NCBI GenBank assembly: GCA_033439255.1
Contig: CM065880.1
Location: forward strand, 620,001-684,000
DNA from: Hericium rajendrae
Taxonomy: Eukaryota; Basidiomycota; Agaricomycetes; Russulales; Hericiaceae
DNA: 64,000 nucleotides
Reading direction: 5' to 3'
The translations under genes were made by a program, and so were the position numbers. Each line of letters starts with the position of its first letter. Positions within the stretch are counted from its first letter, which is position 1. Below, one piece after another: positions 30,915 through 43,171 of the stretch. Under the pieces are notes generated by a model. It saw only the letters and a program-made list of their open reading frames with translations, did not search any database and was not told the origin of the DNA.

Positions 30915-33900
30915 CTACGCTCCGTCCTCCATCCCTCCAGGATCAGCATCAGAGTTCTTCCTCAACATCTCAGCTAGTTTCTCCTTCACGCTCATCCCAT
31001 CCTCCTGGAGCTGCGCCTGCAGATCCCACGCCAAAAACTTGCGCCCAACCTCTTCCGCCTCCTCCAGCTCGCGGCATTCCTCGTCTGTCATCTCCTCGTC
31101 CAAAAGCCGCGGGAGCTCGTGGTCCAAGAGCAGCCGGCTATAACAAGGGCTTCTCTCAGGCGATGTCTGCAGTATGAAATGGCATCACGCACCTCACATA
31201 CTGAGCTCTCTCGATGAGATGCGACGGGATGCCAAACAGTTCGGCACATCGCACGGCATGCGAGTGGAGCGAGAGCCCCTGCGCGACCCTAGACGAGCCT
31301 GTCAGAGACGGCACACTACACCACAAGCAAGACCAGTCAAACCTATACAGGTACGTGATCTTCTCGCCACGTGCGACCTGACGACTCTGGCCCCTTTCCG
31401 TGCTATATTCGCCGTCGTCGGTTCCGGTGGTCATCGACCGGTCGTTGTGCCCAAGGATCTCCCCGTCGCGTGTGGTGAACATGACTTCCATATGCACGAA
31501 GGAGATCGGCAGGGTCTGTGGGCTGAGCATCGCGGGATTGAACACGTCGTGGAAGTGTGTTGTGGCTAGGACTTTTGGGCAGTCCGCGCCGCGGGAGAGT
31601 AGGCTCTTGAGGACACCGCAGAATAGTCCGGCTCCGTCTGAATAGAGCACAAGAGATATAGTCCAGATACAAAAGATCAGAAAGGAACATAGCGAGAGAG
31701 CGAGAGCCAGCAAGTTATTGCAAGAAAAATAAGCAGGAGAGAAGTCTAAGACGAGCCTGTAGACATAGTGCCTTTGCCAAACTCGTCCAGCAAGATCAAA
31801 GAGCGAGATGTCGAGTTTCTCAGAGCCAAGGATACTTGATTCAAGTCGATCATAAAGGCAGATTGGACCTGATGTCATGACGAAAATTATAGGATCAGGA
31901 GCACCAGCCATAAGGAGATCACTTTACTTTCGAGACAGATTCTCGGGTTTGGACTCGAGTGAAGACTATTCAGAGATGAAATCATATCAATATTCTGCTT
32001 ATCGAGCGAGTAAAGAAAATATACTCTTGTCCACGATACCCAGTGTCGCGGACTCGGCAGGTACGAAACTGTGGAAGTCAGTAACATCACTCGGTTTCGC
32101 GAAAAGACGCACCACCCGATCTGCATCGCCGTACTTAATTAGCATCATGGAGCAAGCGAAAATACCGATTTAACACACTTGGGCCATAAATTGGATGAGC
32201 GCTACCTGCAAACGGCGGTGAGTAGAAGCCACATGCCACAGTCAGCGTTGTGCATGCCTGCTTCAAATACACACTCTAGTTCATAATTAGCTTTCAAAAA
32301 GGTATTGAAGATAAAATACGCCCACCTTCCCGCACGCGTTTGCGCCCGTGCAGACCATCACGCTGTTTCCAAACGTTGCGCTTTCCGATGATTTGTCGTC
32401 GTCCATATCCCGACGCACAGTGGGAAAAGCGTCGATGCCGGCACCGCCAACAAGAAATGTGTCGTTCGGTACGAATGTATTGACGACTTGCTCCTGTAAA
32501 GGATGGCTAAATAGACATCAGCAATCTGGACGAATCAGAGATGCGGATCACATACCGTCCTTGTACAATATTGAGAATATTTTCCTCACTCATGACAGGC
32601 CGCCGGTAATCGAAATCACTTGATGCTTCAGCGAAACATAGAAGACAATCGAGCTCTGCACAGATATCACAGGCTCCACTTATCGCTACGTCATATTCTA
32701 GAATCCTTTCTTGTAACTCTTGGATGATCTCTAGTTCTCGATCTAAAGCACGATAACCTTCAAAAAGAATTATCAAGACGAGATGCTCCTTACCGACTAT
32801 GGATGGATAAAGATCTCCGATGTGCTTGTCCAGATCTGAAGACGTATGGGATCAGATTCAGCACTCACTATTAACTCTGATAAAGACTCACCGTGCATTT
32901 TCTCCGATTTAAAATAGACATGCGCTCTATGATCGAAACATTAGCGAGACGTGGTGATTCTCATAAGAGACGAACTCGGAGGAAAACTAGTCTGAAGTCA
33001 GCCTTTGATTCCGCACAAGACCAAAGTCTACATACCTGAAAGGTCCATCCATCCAATACCTGAATACCTTCGTCCGTTTTCCATTCCTCGAGCATCGGCA
33101 CGCAGACCAAGAACCCTTCATAACCAGCAATATCAGATTGGGTTCGGTTGAAAGCAACGGCTAAGAATAGATTACCTAGCTGAGGGAAATAGACCACGTT
33201 GAGAGACGTCGCATAATCCGCAGGAACGCTCTCAGCTATTTCTTCTGCTACCTTCGACTGAAGAAAACGTTATCAGTGATCACACTACGATAGCCTTTGA
33301 ACGAACCAAAACGACGTCTATGCCATGATAGATATGCTTTCGATTGTCTAAGTCCTCGTCGATATGCGGCCGAACACAGATCCTGCCTGCATGAGCGGAC
33401 TCTTCCCAATCGATCTGCAATCGATCTGTGAGCATGGCAGATCTGCCGCTGGGCGTGGTCAACACGTACTGTGTCATTGACCATGGCTCCGACCTCCTTG
33501 AAGCTTGCAATGTCAAGGGCTGCAAACAACTGCATGGAGATTGAGCGCCTGGCTCGTTCCACTATCGCGATGGTAGAGCGCGTCACACCTTCTGCACGAC
33601 CTCGACTGTCTGACCCATGCTCAACTCCATCAGGGCATCCCGCAGCATGGCCGTGTGGAAGGTAAACTATCCCTTCAGTAAGAAAGAACTGCATTCTCCT
33701 GACGTCATCGGAGAAACCTGACCTTCACTAAGCCCTGCCACTCGTTCAAGCCTGCCTTGCCCAGCCTCATGGACGCCAGGATGCGCGGAATGTTCTTTAT
33801 TCCTTTGAGGTGATTATGCATGCCCCGAGCAACCACGAGATTCTCGGAGCGTGTGAAACACGTTACTGCATCGTGGCGAGCGACAATGACGGAGATTCGG

Positions 33901-35536
33901 AGAGATGGTCTCAAGAGCCAAGTTCGCAAAAGGTTTCGCCCTAATGTAGTCCTTGTGTTGTTTAGAATCCCTGCATGCGCAATCACATTGAACGGTGGAC
34001 GCCGACGAGATAGAACACGAAGAACAGGCATACCGAAGAGAGATAAACCTTCCTTTGTCTTATCCGAATGTATGGACGCGTGGCTTTCATTTTCAAAAAC
34101 CTGAAGCGAACTATGTGATCCGTTGAGCAAACGACTTCCTAAAACACAATGTTGCTCACGAAAGGGCGTCCGCGTTTATTTGCATAACCTCATCCCTGGA
34201 AATAGGTCAGAATCGTCGAACGTAAAAATACAACAGACGCGACGCACAATGCCAGAGCTTCGATGCCGCGAACCTCCAGACCTCCGATTCCTTCGTCTTC
34301 TAGCTCACCTACGGCCCGCTCTCGGGTGAGGTGATCGAGCAGTGCGCCCATAGACCCGACCTATCGACGCAAGAATCCGCACACCTGTAGCGATATCTCA
34401 CGACCGCTTGTCGAAAAAGGACTTACGCAGAGGGGTGCCGAGTCTACGGAAGCGAAATTAGACATCCTGATTGACGCGTTCCACCGTTTCAGAGAAGGAT
34501 CGCCTTGCTCGTCTCTTCGTCTTCTCATAAATTCGTAAGCATTCCGTGCTTCGGAAGTGAACTCAGAGTCGGGGCCGGCTGGAGCTCGGAAAGATCCTCG
34601 TGCGGAAGCTCCAACAGAAAACCGAGAGACAGAAGTCGGGCACGACCCCTCACTGGGTTGAAGTCCTTATGCGGTCGGATCTGGAATAGCCCACCAGCCG
34701 TATCCACTGTAAACCGAACATCACTATATGCGCATGTATGAGTCGATGGGTGCTTGATACGTACTGTGCTCGCGGCATATGTCCATGAACTTGTCGTCAG
34801 CCTTCGAGCTGGTAAGGACCACGCTAGGTGCGGCTTGCTCGAGCACTGCCAAGCCATGTAGTACTTCATCGACTATGTGCAAAAAAGACGTACGCATTTT
34901 CGTGAGGTCAAAATGAGCACTTTCTTGCGTGTCTTCAAGTATGTAGATAATGCATTTCACGGGATCATAGTAAGAGCAGCCGATCCTTCCACTTTTCAGA
35001 GTATATTCCGTTAATTCGGAGCGCATATAGTTAGATGTGGACTCACTTCGCGCATGAGGCGGTCATGCACACCTTGCGTCGACGCGAGCCGCTCAACAGA
35101 TCTACATGGATATGCAAGAAGATTGCCTACCTTTTCGCCCAGCCTGCTGCTAATGATACTGTCGTCTTCGTCTTCCGCTTCGACATCTCCATCCCAACGG
35201 ACTTTCTTCTGTTGATTGCCACGAGCTGACGGCGAAGCGACATCTTCGGCATCCACCTCTGATTCTACCGTTCTGCTGCGTTTGTGACTTAGAGAGAGAT
35301 CGCTGGGCGAAGGGGAGGACGACGAGGCATGTTGGACTAGGTAATGCGGCGTTCGGAAATTGGCGCCACAGATACACAACGTGACTGTGAAACTGTTCAG
35401 CTACAATTGATTTGCACTTACGAAAGGGCTGCGTGCGCTGGAGCGTCTGCACGTCGTTGGGAGATGAAAGGCGGGCTGTAGATGGGATGACGCGCGCCGC
35501 TGCAGGCGCGGCCACGTGCACGTGCCACCTTGACAT
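30915..35536 (-). CDS. MSH5: MutS homologue 5, meiotic recombination protein
   Basis: Partner of MSH4 in a clamp that stabilises crossover intermediates in meiosis. About twenty short exons; the likely start is at 35536 ([16 protein letters not shown]), though the 5' end is the least certain part. An acidic low-complexity N-terminus leads to [20 protein letters not shown], the connector and lever regions ([38 protein letters not shown]) and the ATPase core. Walker A is [14 protein letters not shown], split by an intron near 32330. Next come [44 protein letters not shown] and the Walker B region [21 protein letters not shown] follows. The end is [15 protein letters not shown] and an acidic tail. 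There is no mismatch-recognition N-terminal domain, as expected for MSH5. All catalytic motifs are present and no frame break was found. Confidence 0.92.
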
Positions 35537-35813
35537 GCAGCTTCGGAACCCACTGGGACGCGGACCTCCAGCTCGGCGCACCTGCCTCGCAGTGCCTGCA
35601 GGCTTCGCCGGCCGAAGAATCTTGTACGCGTCCCTGAGTGAAAAGAGAAGCATGCAAATACCCACGTGCACCTGATCTATACCGATAAGTAACCTTCAAA
35701 GGAGAAGGATCGAGCTCGAGGCAAGTAAACACTACGATTGAGTGGAGCAGAAATGCCAATAACAAAGAGACAGGTGGAAATGCGATAGACAGGCGTTCCA
35801 TGCACTATTAGCG

Positions 35814-37162
35814 TTACTTTTTCAACGTCAGCAGATCCCTCATGTCATCCTCCGTGACTGGAATCAGCAGCATCAGCACGACACATCAAACGTAGTCTGT
35901 GGTATAATCGCTCACCATTAAGCATCAGAGACTGCGAGTCAAGCATGACCCTGTTCCCAGACTGAGCCAAAAGGGTGGCTATATCCCGGGCCGCCTCTAA
36001 TCTTCGCAGTTGCAAGAAGCCCTTGTTGCTTCGCACGGCCTCGCCGATCAGTTCAGCGCTGCGAGCTTCTCCCTGCGCCCGGACGATAATGGACTGGGAG
36101 GAAGGTTTGGCATGACAGCGTGTAAATTACTGGATAGGAGATATTTACCTGTTTCTCTTGAATGGCCTGGTCCACGAGGAAGGCAGCGCGGAGTGCCGTT
36201 TGTTGAGCGACCTGGACAATGTGATTAGTGTTGTTACACGATGTCAAACAAGAAATACCGACCTGCTTCGCTTCGACAGCATGTGTGAACTCCGGGGAGA
36301 AAGCGACGTGGGTGATCGAAACGTCATCGAGAACGAGGTTGAAGCGATGCGCTCGGTTGACCAGGTTCTCCCTGACAAGACGCGAAACCTACGAAGCGAA
36401 GTCGCGTCAAAATCTCAGAGACAACGAAGGGCGAAAAGGTACCATTTCACGCTGCGTGATCAATTGGCTTGCATTAAATTGCGCCACGACACTCTTCAGG
36501 ACTTCGTTGACGATCGACGGAAGAACTCGTTCATCGAAGTCTTGGCCAAGTTCGCGGTAGATTGTGGGCAATGCTTGTGGTGATGGTCGTGACAGAACAC
36601 GGCAGGTAATATTGACCATTTGAAGATCTTGCCAAGAGTAAGCAGGAGAACCCAGTGGAATCTGGGTGGGCCATACCTTTTGTGCCCGTCAGACTGGCAA
36701 TGCTCCTAGGTTTTGCTCGAATGTCGAAAAGGATGGGTGTCTCAAACCATGGGATCTATCCTCGGAATGAATTTCCTTTTCAGTACATGGATCAAACAGC
36801 GTACTGACCCGAATATGCGTTCCTTCAGGATATACATTCTCCGTCACACCATGTAACCTAATGACATCGCATGAGTGAGAATCCTCCAGCTGAACTGAGG
36901 AAAGTCGTACCTGGTATACTTGATAGCACGATGACCACCATCGACTGAAAGAATCGTTAAGTCTAAACGCTTGAGAGATTATAGGTAAACTCGTACCGTT
37001 GAACAAACTCGCGTTCAGCGCGAATCCTCCAGCAAGCAGAGCGACGAGGAGACCTCCTCCTGCGAAAAGCCCCTTGTTGCCTCCTGGAATACCGCCGCCA
37101 CCGCCACTACTTGCTCTCTGGAGCTGCTGGGCGAACCTCTTGAAGGCCTCTTGGTTGCTCAT
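35814..37162 (-). CDS. PHB2: Prohibitin-2, mitochondrial inner-membrane scaffold
   Basis: Forms the ring-shaped prohibitin complex with PHB1 in the inner mitochondrial membrane, chaperoning new membrane proteins and holding the m-AAA protease. Start at 37162 ([20 protein letters not shown]), then a Gly-rich stretch and the N-terminal membrane anchor ([20 protein letters not shown]). The SPFH/band-7 domain is spread over several exons: [84 protein letters not shown] and [14 protein letters not shown]. It is followed by the coiled coil ([36 protein letters not shown]) and ends [14 protein letters not shown]. Length and motif order are normal and the frame is intact. It diverges from the PQ-loop gene across a 201-bp gap. 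Confidence 0.95.
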
Positions 37163-37363
37163 GGTCGTCGGTGAGAATGTAGTGAACCCAAGTTGGCCGA
37201 CGAAGGCGCGTTGCGGTGTCGCGGGTCGCGGCAGTTCGGCAACCCAACGGCAGCCGATGCTAAAACGCGGACCGGCTAACGCCGCACCGGGTTTGTCATT
37301 GTCAACCTCCACCGACTCCACTCGAGTAATTGAAGTCACTGCGGGGACTGCATTCGTTGCGGC
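37163..37363. promoter_or_regulatory. Bidirectional promoter gap, PHB2 / PQ-loop transporter
   Basis: Only 201 bp separate the two divergent start codons, so both core promoters and leaders must fit here. The sequence is GC-rich with several CGC/GCG-type words and no evident TATA box. This is inference from spacing; no factor site was identified. Confidence 0.5.
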
Positions 37364-38598
37364 ATGTTCCCCCATGAATCTCTGAGCAGCGCCGTGAGTA
37401 ATTTTTTCGTACTAAGATTACTCTTCATGTGTCTGACGATCCCGCAGCTTGGCTGGATATCCATTGCTTGCTGGTGAGTCCATGTCCGGCTTCGCCCGTG
37501 ACACATGCATGCAGACATGACATTCCTGCAGGATAGTCGTCTACTCACCTCAGATCATCGAAAATTATCATCTCAAGTCAGGCGAGGGCGTGAGCATTCC
37601 CTTTGTGGTGATATGGTTCCTTGGAGATGTCTTCAACCTCGTCGGAAGTACCATGGCCGGTCTTCTGCCCACTATTATCATCTTGGCAGTCTATGTGAGT
37701 ATCCGCCTCAAGGCTGAGCGCTGATCGTCCAGACTGATGGACATGCGATACACAGTATACCCTGTGCGACATGACTGTTCTGGGGCAGATATATTACTAT
37801 CGCTGGACAAACCCGGCAGTCTTGGAGATGACTATGCCTCCAGCAGCCCTGCTGGAGCAGGTCGAATCCAGCGATAGGACGCCTCTACTCCCTCATGAGC
37901 CTCCAGAGATAAAGAGCCCAGTCAAGAAGATATTTCTCAAATACACAGTAGCTGTTCTCTTCGTAGTTGCTGCCGGCATCGTGGCCTGGACGATCAGCGA
38001 AAGCAGGAGATATGACGAGGAGAAACCAAGCCCGCCCAAAGAGATACTTGAGTGGAGGAGCCAAACCTTTGGATGGATCAGCGCCGTATTCTACCGTGAG
38101 TCACTGACCTCCTAATCGCCCAGAAAGATTATTTGCTCATGCTTTGCGCCCGCGATTGACAGTTAGTGCTCGGTTTCCCCAGATCTGTGAGTGAACATCC
38201 TACTTGGACACTTCATTCTGTTTTGACGAGCCGCACAGTCAAGAACACAGAGACAAAATGCGAAGGCCTTTCTCCAGGCCTGTTTCTGTTTTCAATCGTT
38301 GGTAATATGACTTATGGGTTATCAATATTGGTCGCGTCCATGGAAAAAGAACATCTAATTGCCAATGCAAGTTGGCTGGCTGGTGAGTCTTCGATGAACC
38401 TTGGGCGTTGCGGCGTCGTTGACGAAGTCTTTCTATACATAGGAAGTTTCCTCACAGTGTTTCTGGATATATTCGTACGTTCCCTCAATACTCTCAGATT
38501 TCACAGCCCCTGAAGTGGATTCCCCCCAGGTTCTTGGCCAGTTTGTTTACTATCGACAAGATAGAGAGCGTATGTACCCGAGTAATAGTGTATCATAA
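37364..38598 (+). CDS. PQ-loop vacuolar amino-acid transporter (Ypq1/PQLC2 type)
   Basis: Seven-helix membrane protein of the PQ-loop family; known members export cationic amino acids from the vacuole or lysosome. Start at 37364 (MFPHESLSSA). Introns at both GCC|GTGAGT and TG|GTGAGT lead to LGWISIACW and VVYSPQIIENY, the first PQ motif. VVIWFLGDVFNLVGSTMAG, TIIILAVYYTLCDMTVLGQI, a cytosolic loop with SSDRTPLLP, KYTVAVLFVVAAGIVAW and FGWISAVFY follow. The second PQ position, after FYLLGFP, carries PR rather than PQ (LGFPRSVKN). FLFSIVGNMTYGLSIL and FLTVFLDIFVLGQFVYY close the core. The end is MYPSNSVS. The frame is intact. The substrate is inferred from the family only. The altered second motif resembles the looser second repeat of some fungal members. 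Confidence 0.85.
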
Positions 38599-39363
38599 TA
38601 ATAGTATCCGGAGAGATGGTGGCATGAGCCGGAGCACGAAGCGCGCCTCATGTTCGGGGAGAATTTCGAACACAAGATGTGGCGATCATTTGATACGCCA
38701 AGATAAAACGCACGAAAATACACGGGGGTATGCTGCTCTAGATAAGGTGTGTTGGGGCCAAAGATGTCTTTGTGGGATAGGCACGGCCGAACCGAGGGGA
38801 CGGACGCTTGGGAGTGTTTGACCTCGGGAAGATGAGGATGTAATCATAAACTTTGCTCTCATCTGCCTCGTTCCCCTCCTCGTGTTCAGTCCGTCCCATT
38901 GCGACAACCCACGTTGCAGGTCACCCTGAAGCGCTTCCCTATGGTTGCCCCGCTCGAAGTGAGACATGCTGTCGGCCTCGTGCATGCCATAAACACGGGA
39001 GGCAGAATGCCAACACCGTGTCTTTATCATCGTGAGACTCGTCGGACACCATAAAACCGCGCCCTTCGTCCCTTGCGCGCACAACCCTTTCCGCGCCTCA
39101 GCTCAGACCATGGTGGGATCCGTCCTAGGTACGCATCGCTCGTTACTATGATCATCATCGATAGCGCCGGAGTAACATTCCTCGTGGCCGTGCGCAGGTC
39201 CCGTTTCAGGTTGAACAGGTCGTTCGGCTTCGTCTAGGGCCCATTGCGCCCCATATCGAGCTAGCACACCCACTCCCCAGAACAGGCGTCCTTGTGTTAG
39301 CGACAATCGGTCGCAGCCCCCCACGTACCATCATCCCCATCGCCTCTCGACACATTTTTCATC
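38599..39363. other. Intergenic between two plus-strand genes
   Basis: Contains only short frames. At 39111-39129 there is an ATG followed by GSVLG-type sequence and a GTACGC donor, which could be an extra 5' exon of the next F-box gene, whose first codons lie close to a TTTAG acceptor. Otherwise nothing was recognised. Confidence 0.45.
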
Positions 39364-41356
39364 ATGCCCCGATCCCCTCTTATTTATTCTTCTTTAGGTG
39401 TAGGAGTGGATCCGCTGGCGTTTGGGCACGGCAAACGAGAAGATACGAGCATGGCGCCGAAAGCGAAGGCATCTCTATCACAAGCCGAGCCTCCTACGTA
39501 CGCACCGCCCCGTACGTCTCGGGGGCGCATTCCGGCGGACGTATTCACGCGGTCGAAGGGTATATCTAGCCTCTCGCTGGGTAGGGGGTCCGGACATACT
39601 CTCTCGCGCGCGATGTACACCTACCACTCCCCCGCTGCCCCGACGCGCGATCTGCATGGCACGACAGACCAATCTATCCCGCATCTCCGAGAGGCGCTTT
39701 CGAGCCTGGAGATCAAAATGGCGAGCCTGATGGACGAACGCGATGAGCTGGAGTCGCGGCTGGCGCAGGCCGTGCGGCTGCAGGCCCCGATCCAACGCCT
39801 CCCCAGCGAATTGCTTGCCTCCGTCTTCACGATTGGCGTGCTCGACATGGAGGAGGATTCTTTGATGCTGTCGAATCTCATGCTCGTCTGCCGCTACTGG
39901 TCTGAAGTCGCGGTCAGCACGCCCGTGCTATGGTCGAGGATCGTGGTGAACAACCATGATTCTCTGGACAAAGCGAAGAGGAACCTGTCGCGATCGAAGT
40001 CCGTGCCCTGGACGTGCTGATAAGCTTCTCCCCGAAGTTGGAGAGTGGCGGCTCGACCACGGAGACTATCGTGCTTGCGATGGATTTACTTTGGCCCTCG
40101 ACGTGGCGATGGAAATCGTTCAGGCTGTGGGTCCCCAATCGAGCGCAAGCCCATGCCGCGCTGCAGCGATGCCGAGAACAGGCGCCTCTCCTCGAAGTTC
40201 TGCAGATACGGATTCACCAGTCGATGCAAGATGATCATCATTCGCTTCCGCCTCTTCCCTTGTTTGACGGCCAAGCGCCGCGTCTACGTACATGCTCGCT
40301 CCATTCGTTCAATTTTGGCTGGGACGTCAGCGCGACCCGAGGGCTACGTGTCCTCGAGCTGGGCGGGTACTGGAACGGCTTCTCGCCTTCTGTATCTGTG
40401 ACGCTCGAGATCTTGCGCGCCTGTCCCGAATTGGAGGAGCTTGTTCTTCGGAACATGTCTGACGTCGATGCAGATTCGTGTTCGATGTACGACGCGGAGC
40501 CACATCGCGACAAGCGCTATCCCTCCCACATCATCCACCTGCCCCGCCTCGTCCGCGCGTCGTTCTATTATGCCGGAATTCACCGCACGCGCACCATTTT
40601 CAGCCAGCTGTCGTTTCCAGCGCTGGAAAAGCTGGAGCTGTGCTACATGGACGATGTGACGACGGTTCTGAACCATCTCAAGCGCCAATCTCTGACGTCG
40701 TTGCCGCTGCGCCATCTGCGCATCGAGGCGTCCTTTTTCAACGAGTTTGAGTTAGTCAAGCTTCTTGGCAGGACGCTATCGCTCGCAACGCTCGAGTTGG
40801 TCGACGTAGAGGACGCTTCGTCGAATCTTCTTAAGGTTTGCCCGTTTGTCTGATTTGCTCATCGACCATCGATGTTGACCGCATCATCTGACAGGGGCTC
40901 TCGACGCCTACAATCGCACATACATGGATATGCCCGAAGCTCGAGAATCTCAGCCTGGATGGATGCACGGCGCTCGACTGGGACGCCTTGCGCACCTTCG
41001 TCGAGGCGCGTCTTCCGGCGCACGTCCTCGCCTATCCACGCCAGCCAGCACCGCCGATGATCACCCTTCCCGCGCCCTCATCCTACTCCGCCTCCTCCGC
41101 CGTCGCATCGCGCCGCCACTCGCACATGCCCAAGACCCGATCGTCCTCGCCGACCCATGCACCCTCTCACACGCGGTCGCACTCCGCGCCGCCAATCGCG
41201 ACGATTCCGTTCCTGTGGCCCCAGCGCCTCAAGTGCGTCGATCTCACGCGATGCCATCAGATCAGCAAGGAAATGGTCCAGTGGCTGCGCATGTACATCG
41301 CGGACGTGAAATGCGACACGCCTCGCGTGTCATGGGGGCATGCGGCCTTCGATTAA
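39364..41356 (+). CDS. F-box / LRR protein (one frame conflict)
   Basis: Starts MPRSPLIYSSLGVGVDP. A Ser/Arg-rich leader precedes a helix (LREALSSLEIKMASLMDERD) and the F-box core IQRLPSELLASVFTIGVLDM with LMLVCRYWSEVAVSTPVLW. One base is missing at the C3 run 40006-40008: the frame stops at SVPWTC, whereas with one more C it reads SVPLDVLISFSPKLESGG and stays open for about 280 codons. LRR-like strands follow (LRVLELGGYWNGFS, CPELEELVLRNMSDVDADS, LEKLELCYMDDVTTVLNHL). A short intron at about 40835-40893 joins to LENLSLDGCTALDWDALR, a His/Ser-rich insert and the end LKCVDLTRCHQISKEMVQW. Likely an SCF adaptor of unknown target. The C-terminal pattern resembles the TPR/F-box gene at 25.8 kb. 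Confidence 0.75.
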
Positions 41357-41672
41357 GCGGGAACCCAACTATGTAAGTACCTTACACTCCCCGGACGCCA
41401 AGGCCGAAGAAAGCACGCCGGTTCGCTGTAATCTAGTATACCCATTTGTCAAATACCATGCTTCGATACGCATTGACTATTCACCTATGTACGACGCATA
41501 GAGACCCTTACCCATTTTGTTGACATCCACTGTCCGTCGCCGCTCGCGCGCTTCTGGCTTTGCTACATGCTGTTCATATTTGCTGCTTTCCTGCACTTCT
41601 GATGTGTATTATTGTATCTATACATACAAATGAACTACGGCACCTACAATCCAAATCATGACTCGGCATACC
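41357..41672. other. Intergenic between converging gene ends
   Basis: AT-rich 3' untranslated regions of the F-box gene (plus) and the G-patch gene (minus). No gene or repeat was recognised. Confidence 0.6.
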
Positions 41673-42880
41673 CTATCGGTTCAGATACGCCATGAGACGC
41701 TCATGCCTTTCGCGTTCCATCCGCTCCTTCCTCTGGAAACCCCGTCTCCCCCGGCCCAGCAGCTCCTGCTGCCGCTTTAACTCCTTAGCAGCCTTGACGT
41801 GCGCGGCAAGCGCCGCCGCATTGTGGGTGACACGCTTGACGGACGCCCTGTGCGGCCCATGCGTCTTCGCCTTGAGGCCAATCCCGAGGCGATCAGACTT
41901 GAGGACGGTGGCAATGGGAGTGAGCAGCGCAGTTTGGTGGGGTACGCGTCAGGCCCAGGGCCTGCGGACGATGACGCCTGGGCTGCGATAGAAGTGGATG
42001 CCACGGACACGCTCCCGAAATGGTCTTGGTCTTCGTCCTCGTCCTCGCCTCCAGCGTCCGAATCCGACAGCGTTAGATCAATTACCTCCTGTGCTGCTTT
42101 GATCTCGACGATATCGTCATCTAGCACGATCTCCTCCTGCTTGACCTGCACGCTCTGCCGCTCTAGCCTCGTCTTCGTGGGCGGAGGTATGGCCTCGACC
42201 TCGTCAACGGAACGCTGAAGATCAGCACGATGCGTCACGGACATCCCGAGCCCCTCGCCTTCGCTCCAGCCACGACTCTGCAACATCGCCCATCCCCTAT
42301 TCGATGGGTCGAGATGGAGGAAAACGGGCGGTTTCAGAGGCCTTTCTGAAGGCGGATTTCGCGCGAGAATATCAGCAAGCGATGTTGTGGGTGCGGGTGT
42401 CGATGGAGTGGATGATGGCTGAGACAGGGCGCGCGAGATAAACCACTGCCGGTCCCTCTTCGGCTTCCGTGGTTGACCTGGTGGTCGGAGAGTAGATGGC
42501 CCAGCTTCGGGTGGCGGCGCGCTTGCGGCTTTCTGCACGGTCGGCAATGGAGATGGACCTGGGGATAAATCCAGCTCCCGCCTATGAAGAGACCTATACC
42601 ATGCTGCGACGTCTTCTTGACTGCGAGTGCGTCCAAGTGGAGTCGGTGCATTCGGATTCGTGAGCACGCCACCCCATTCATCGAACGGGATAGTCGCAGG
42701 GACAAAGTGAGGGGCACTGGCTGCCAAACGACGTCGCACACCGAATGTTGGTTCGGTCTGCCATGCTAGGTCAGCTTCATCCTGCGCCTCCTCTGGAAGC
42801 TGGCCGGTCTCCCGCTGCAAACGCTCACGGTCTACGGCGGGATCATAATCTGAGCGAATGTAGTGTGTGACAGTCGCCAT
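41673..42880 (-). CDS. G-patch domain nucleic-acid-binding protein (one frame conflict)
   Basis: Single exon. Start at 42880 (MATVTHYIRSDYDPAVDRER); the stop at 41673 is reached only if one base is added. G-patch proteins bind RNA and activate DEAH-box helicases in splicing or ribosome assembly. The N-terminus has PHFVPATIPFDEWGGVLTN. The G-patch itself is GWAMLQSRGWSEGEGLGMSV, preceded by a Pro-rich linker and followed by an acidic stretch with VIDLTLSDSDAG, a SUMO-interaction-like motif. The conserved tail TALLTPIATVLKSDRLGIGL, KRVTHNAAALAAH and LLGRGRRGF is in another frame from the rest, joined by an A3 run (plus-strand TTT at 41933-41935) that is one base short; 1208 + 1 nt is an exact multiple of three. 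The conservation on both sides suggests sequence error rather than a dead gene. Confidence 0.85.
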
Positions 42881-43171
42881 TCAAAGGCGCTGAGGCCGAC
42901 GTCAATGTTGTCGTGGTGGTCGTGGACGATGGAGTCGGGTCGGGTGGCTGAAGTGCGCATTACATAAGTACATATTGCTGGACCCACAAGCGTGGGAAAC
43001 AGATACCACAAAAGGGCGGTTGCGCCATATTCGTGCCATATTCTGCGCATGGACAGCTTGGTCACCAGCAGGTTACCTCCGCGATGTCGGGCGTAAATTT
43101 AGCGATTTCATTGGCAAATACTTGCGCGCCTCTCTCATCCCCCCCAGGTCGACTCCAGGACAAATCTGCTG

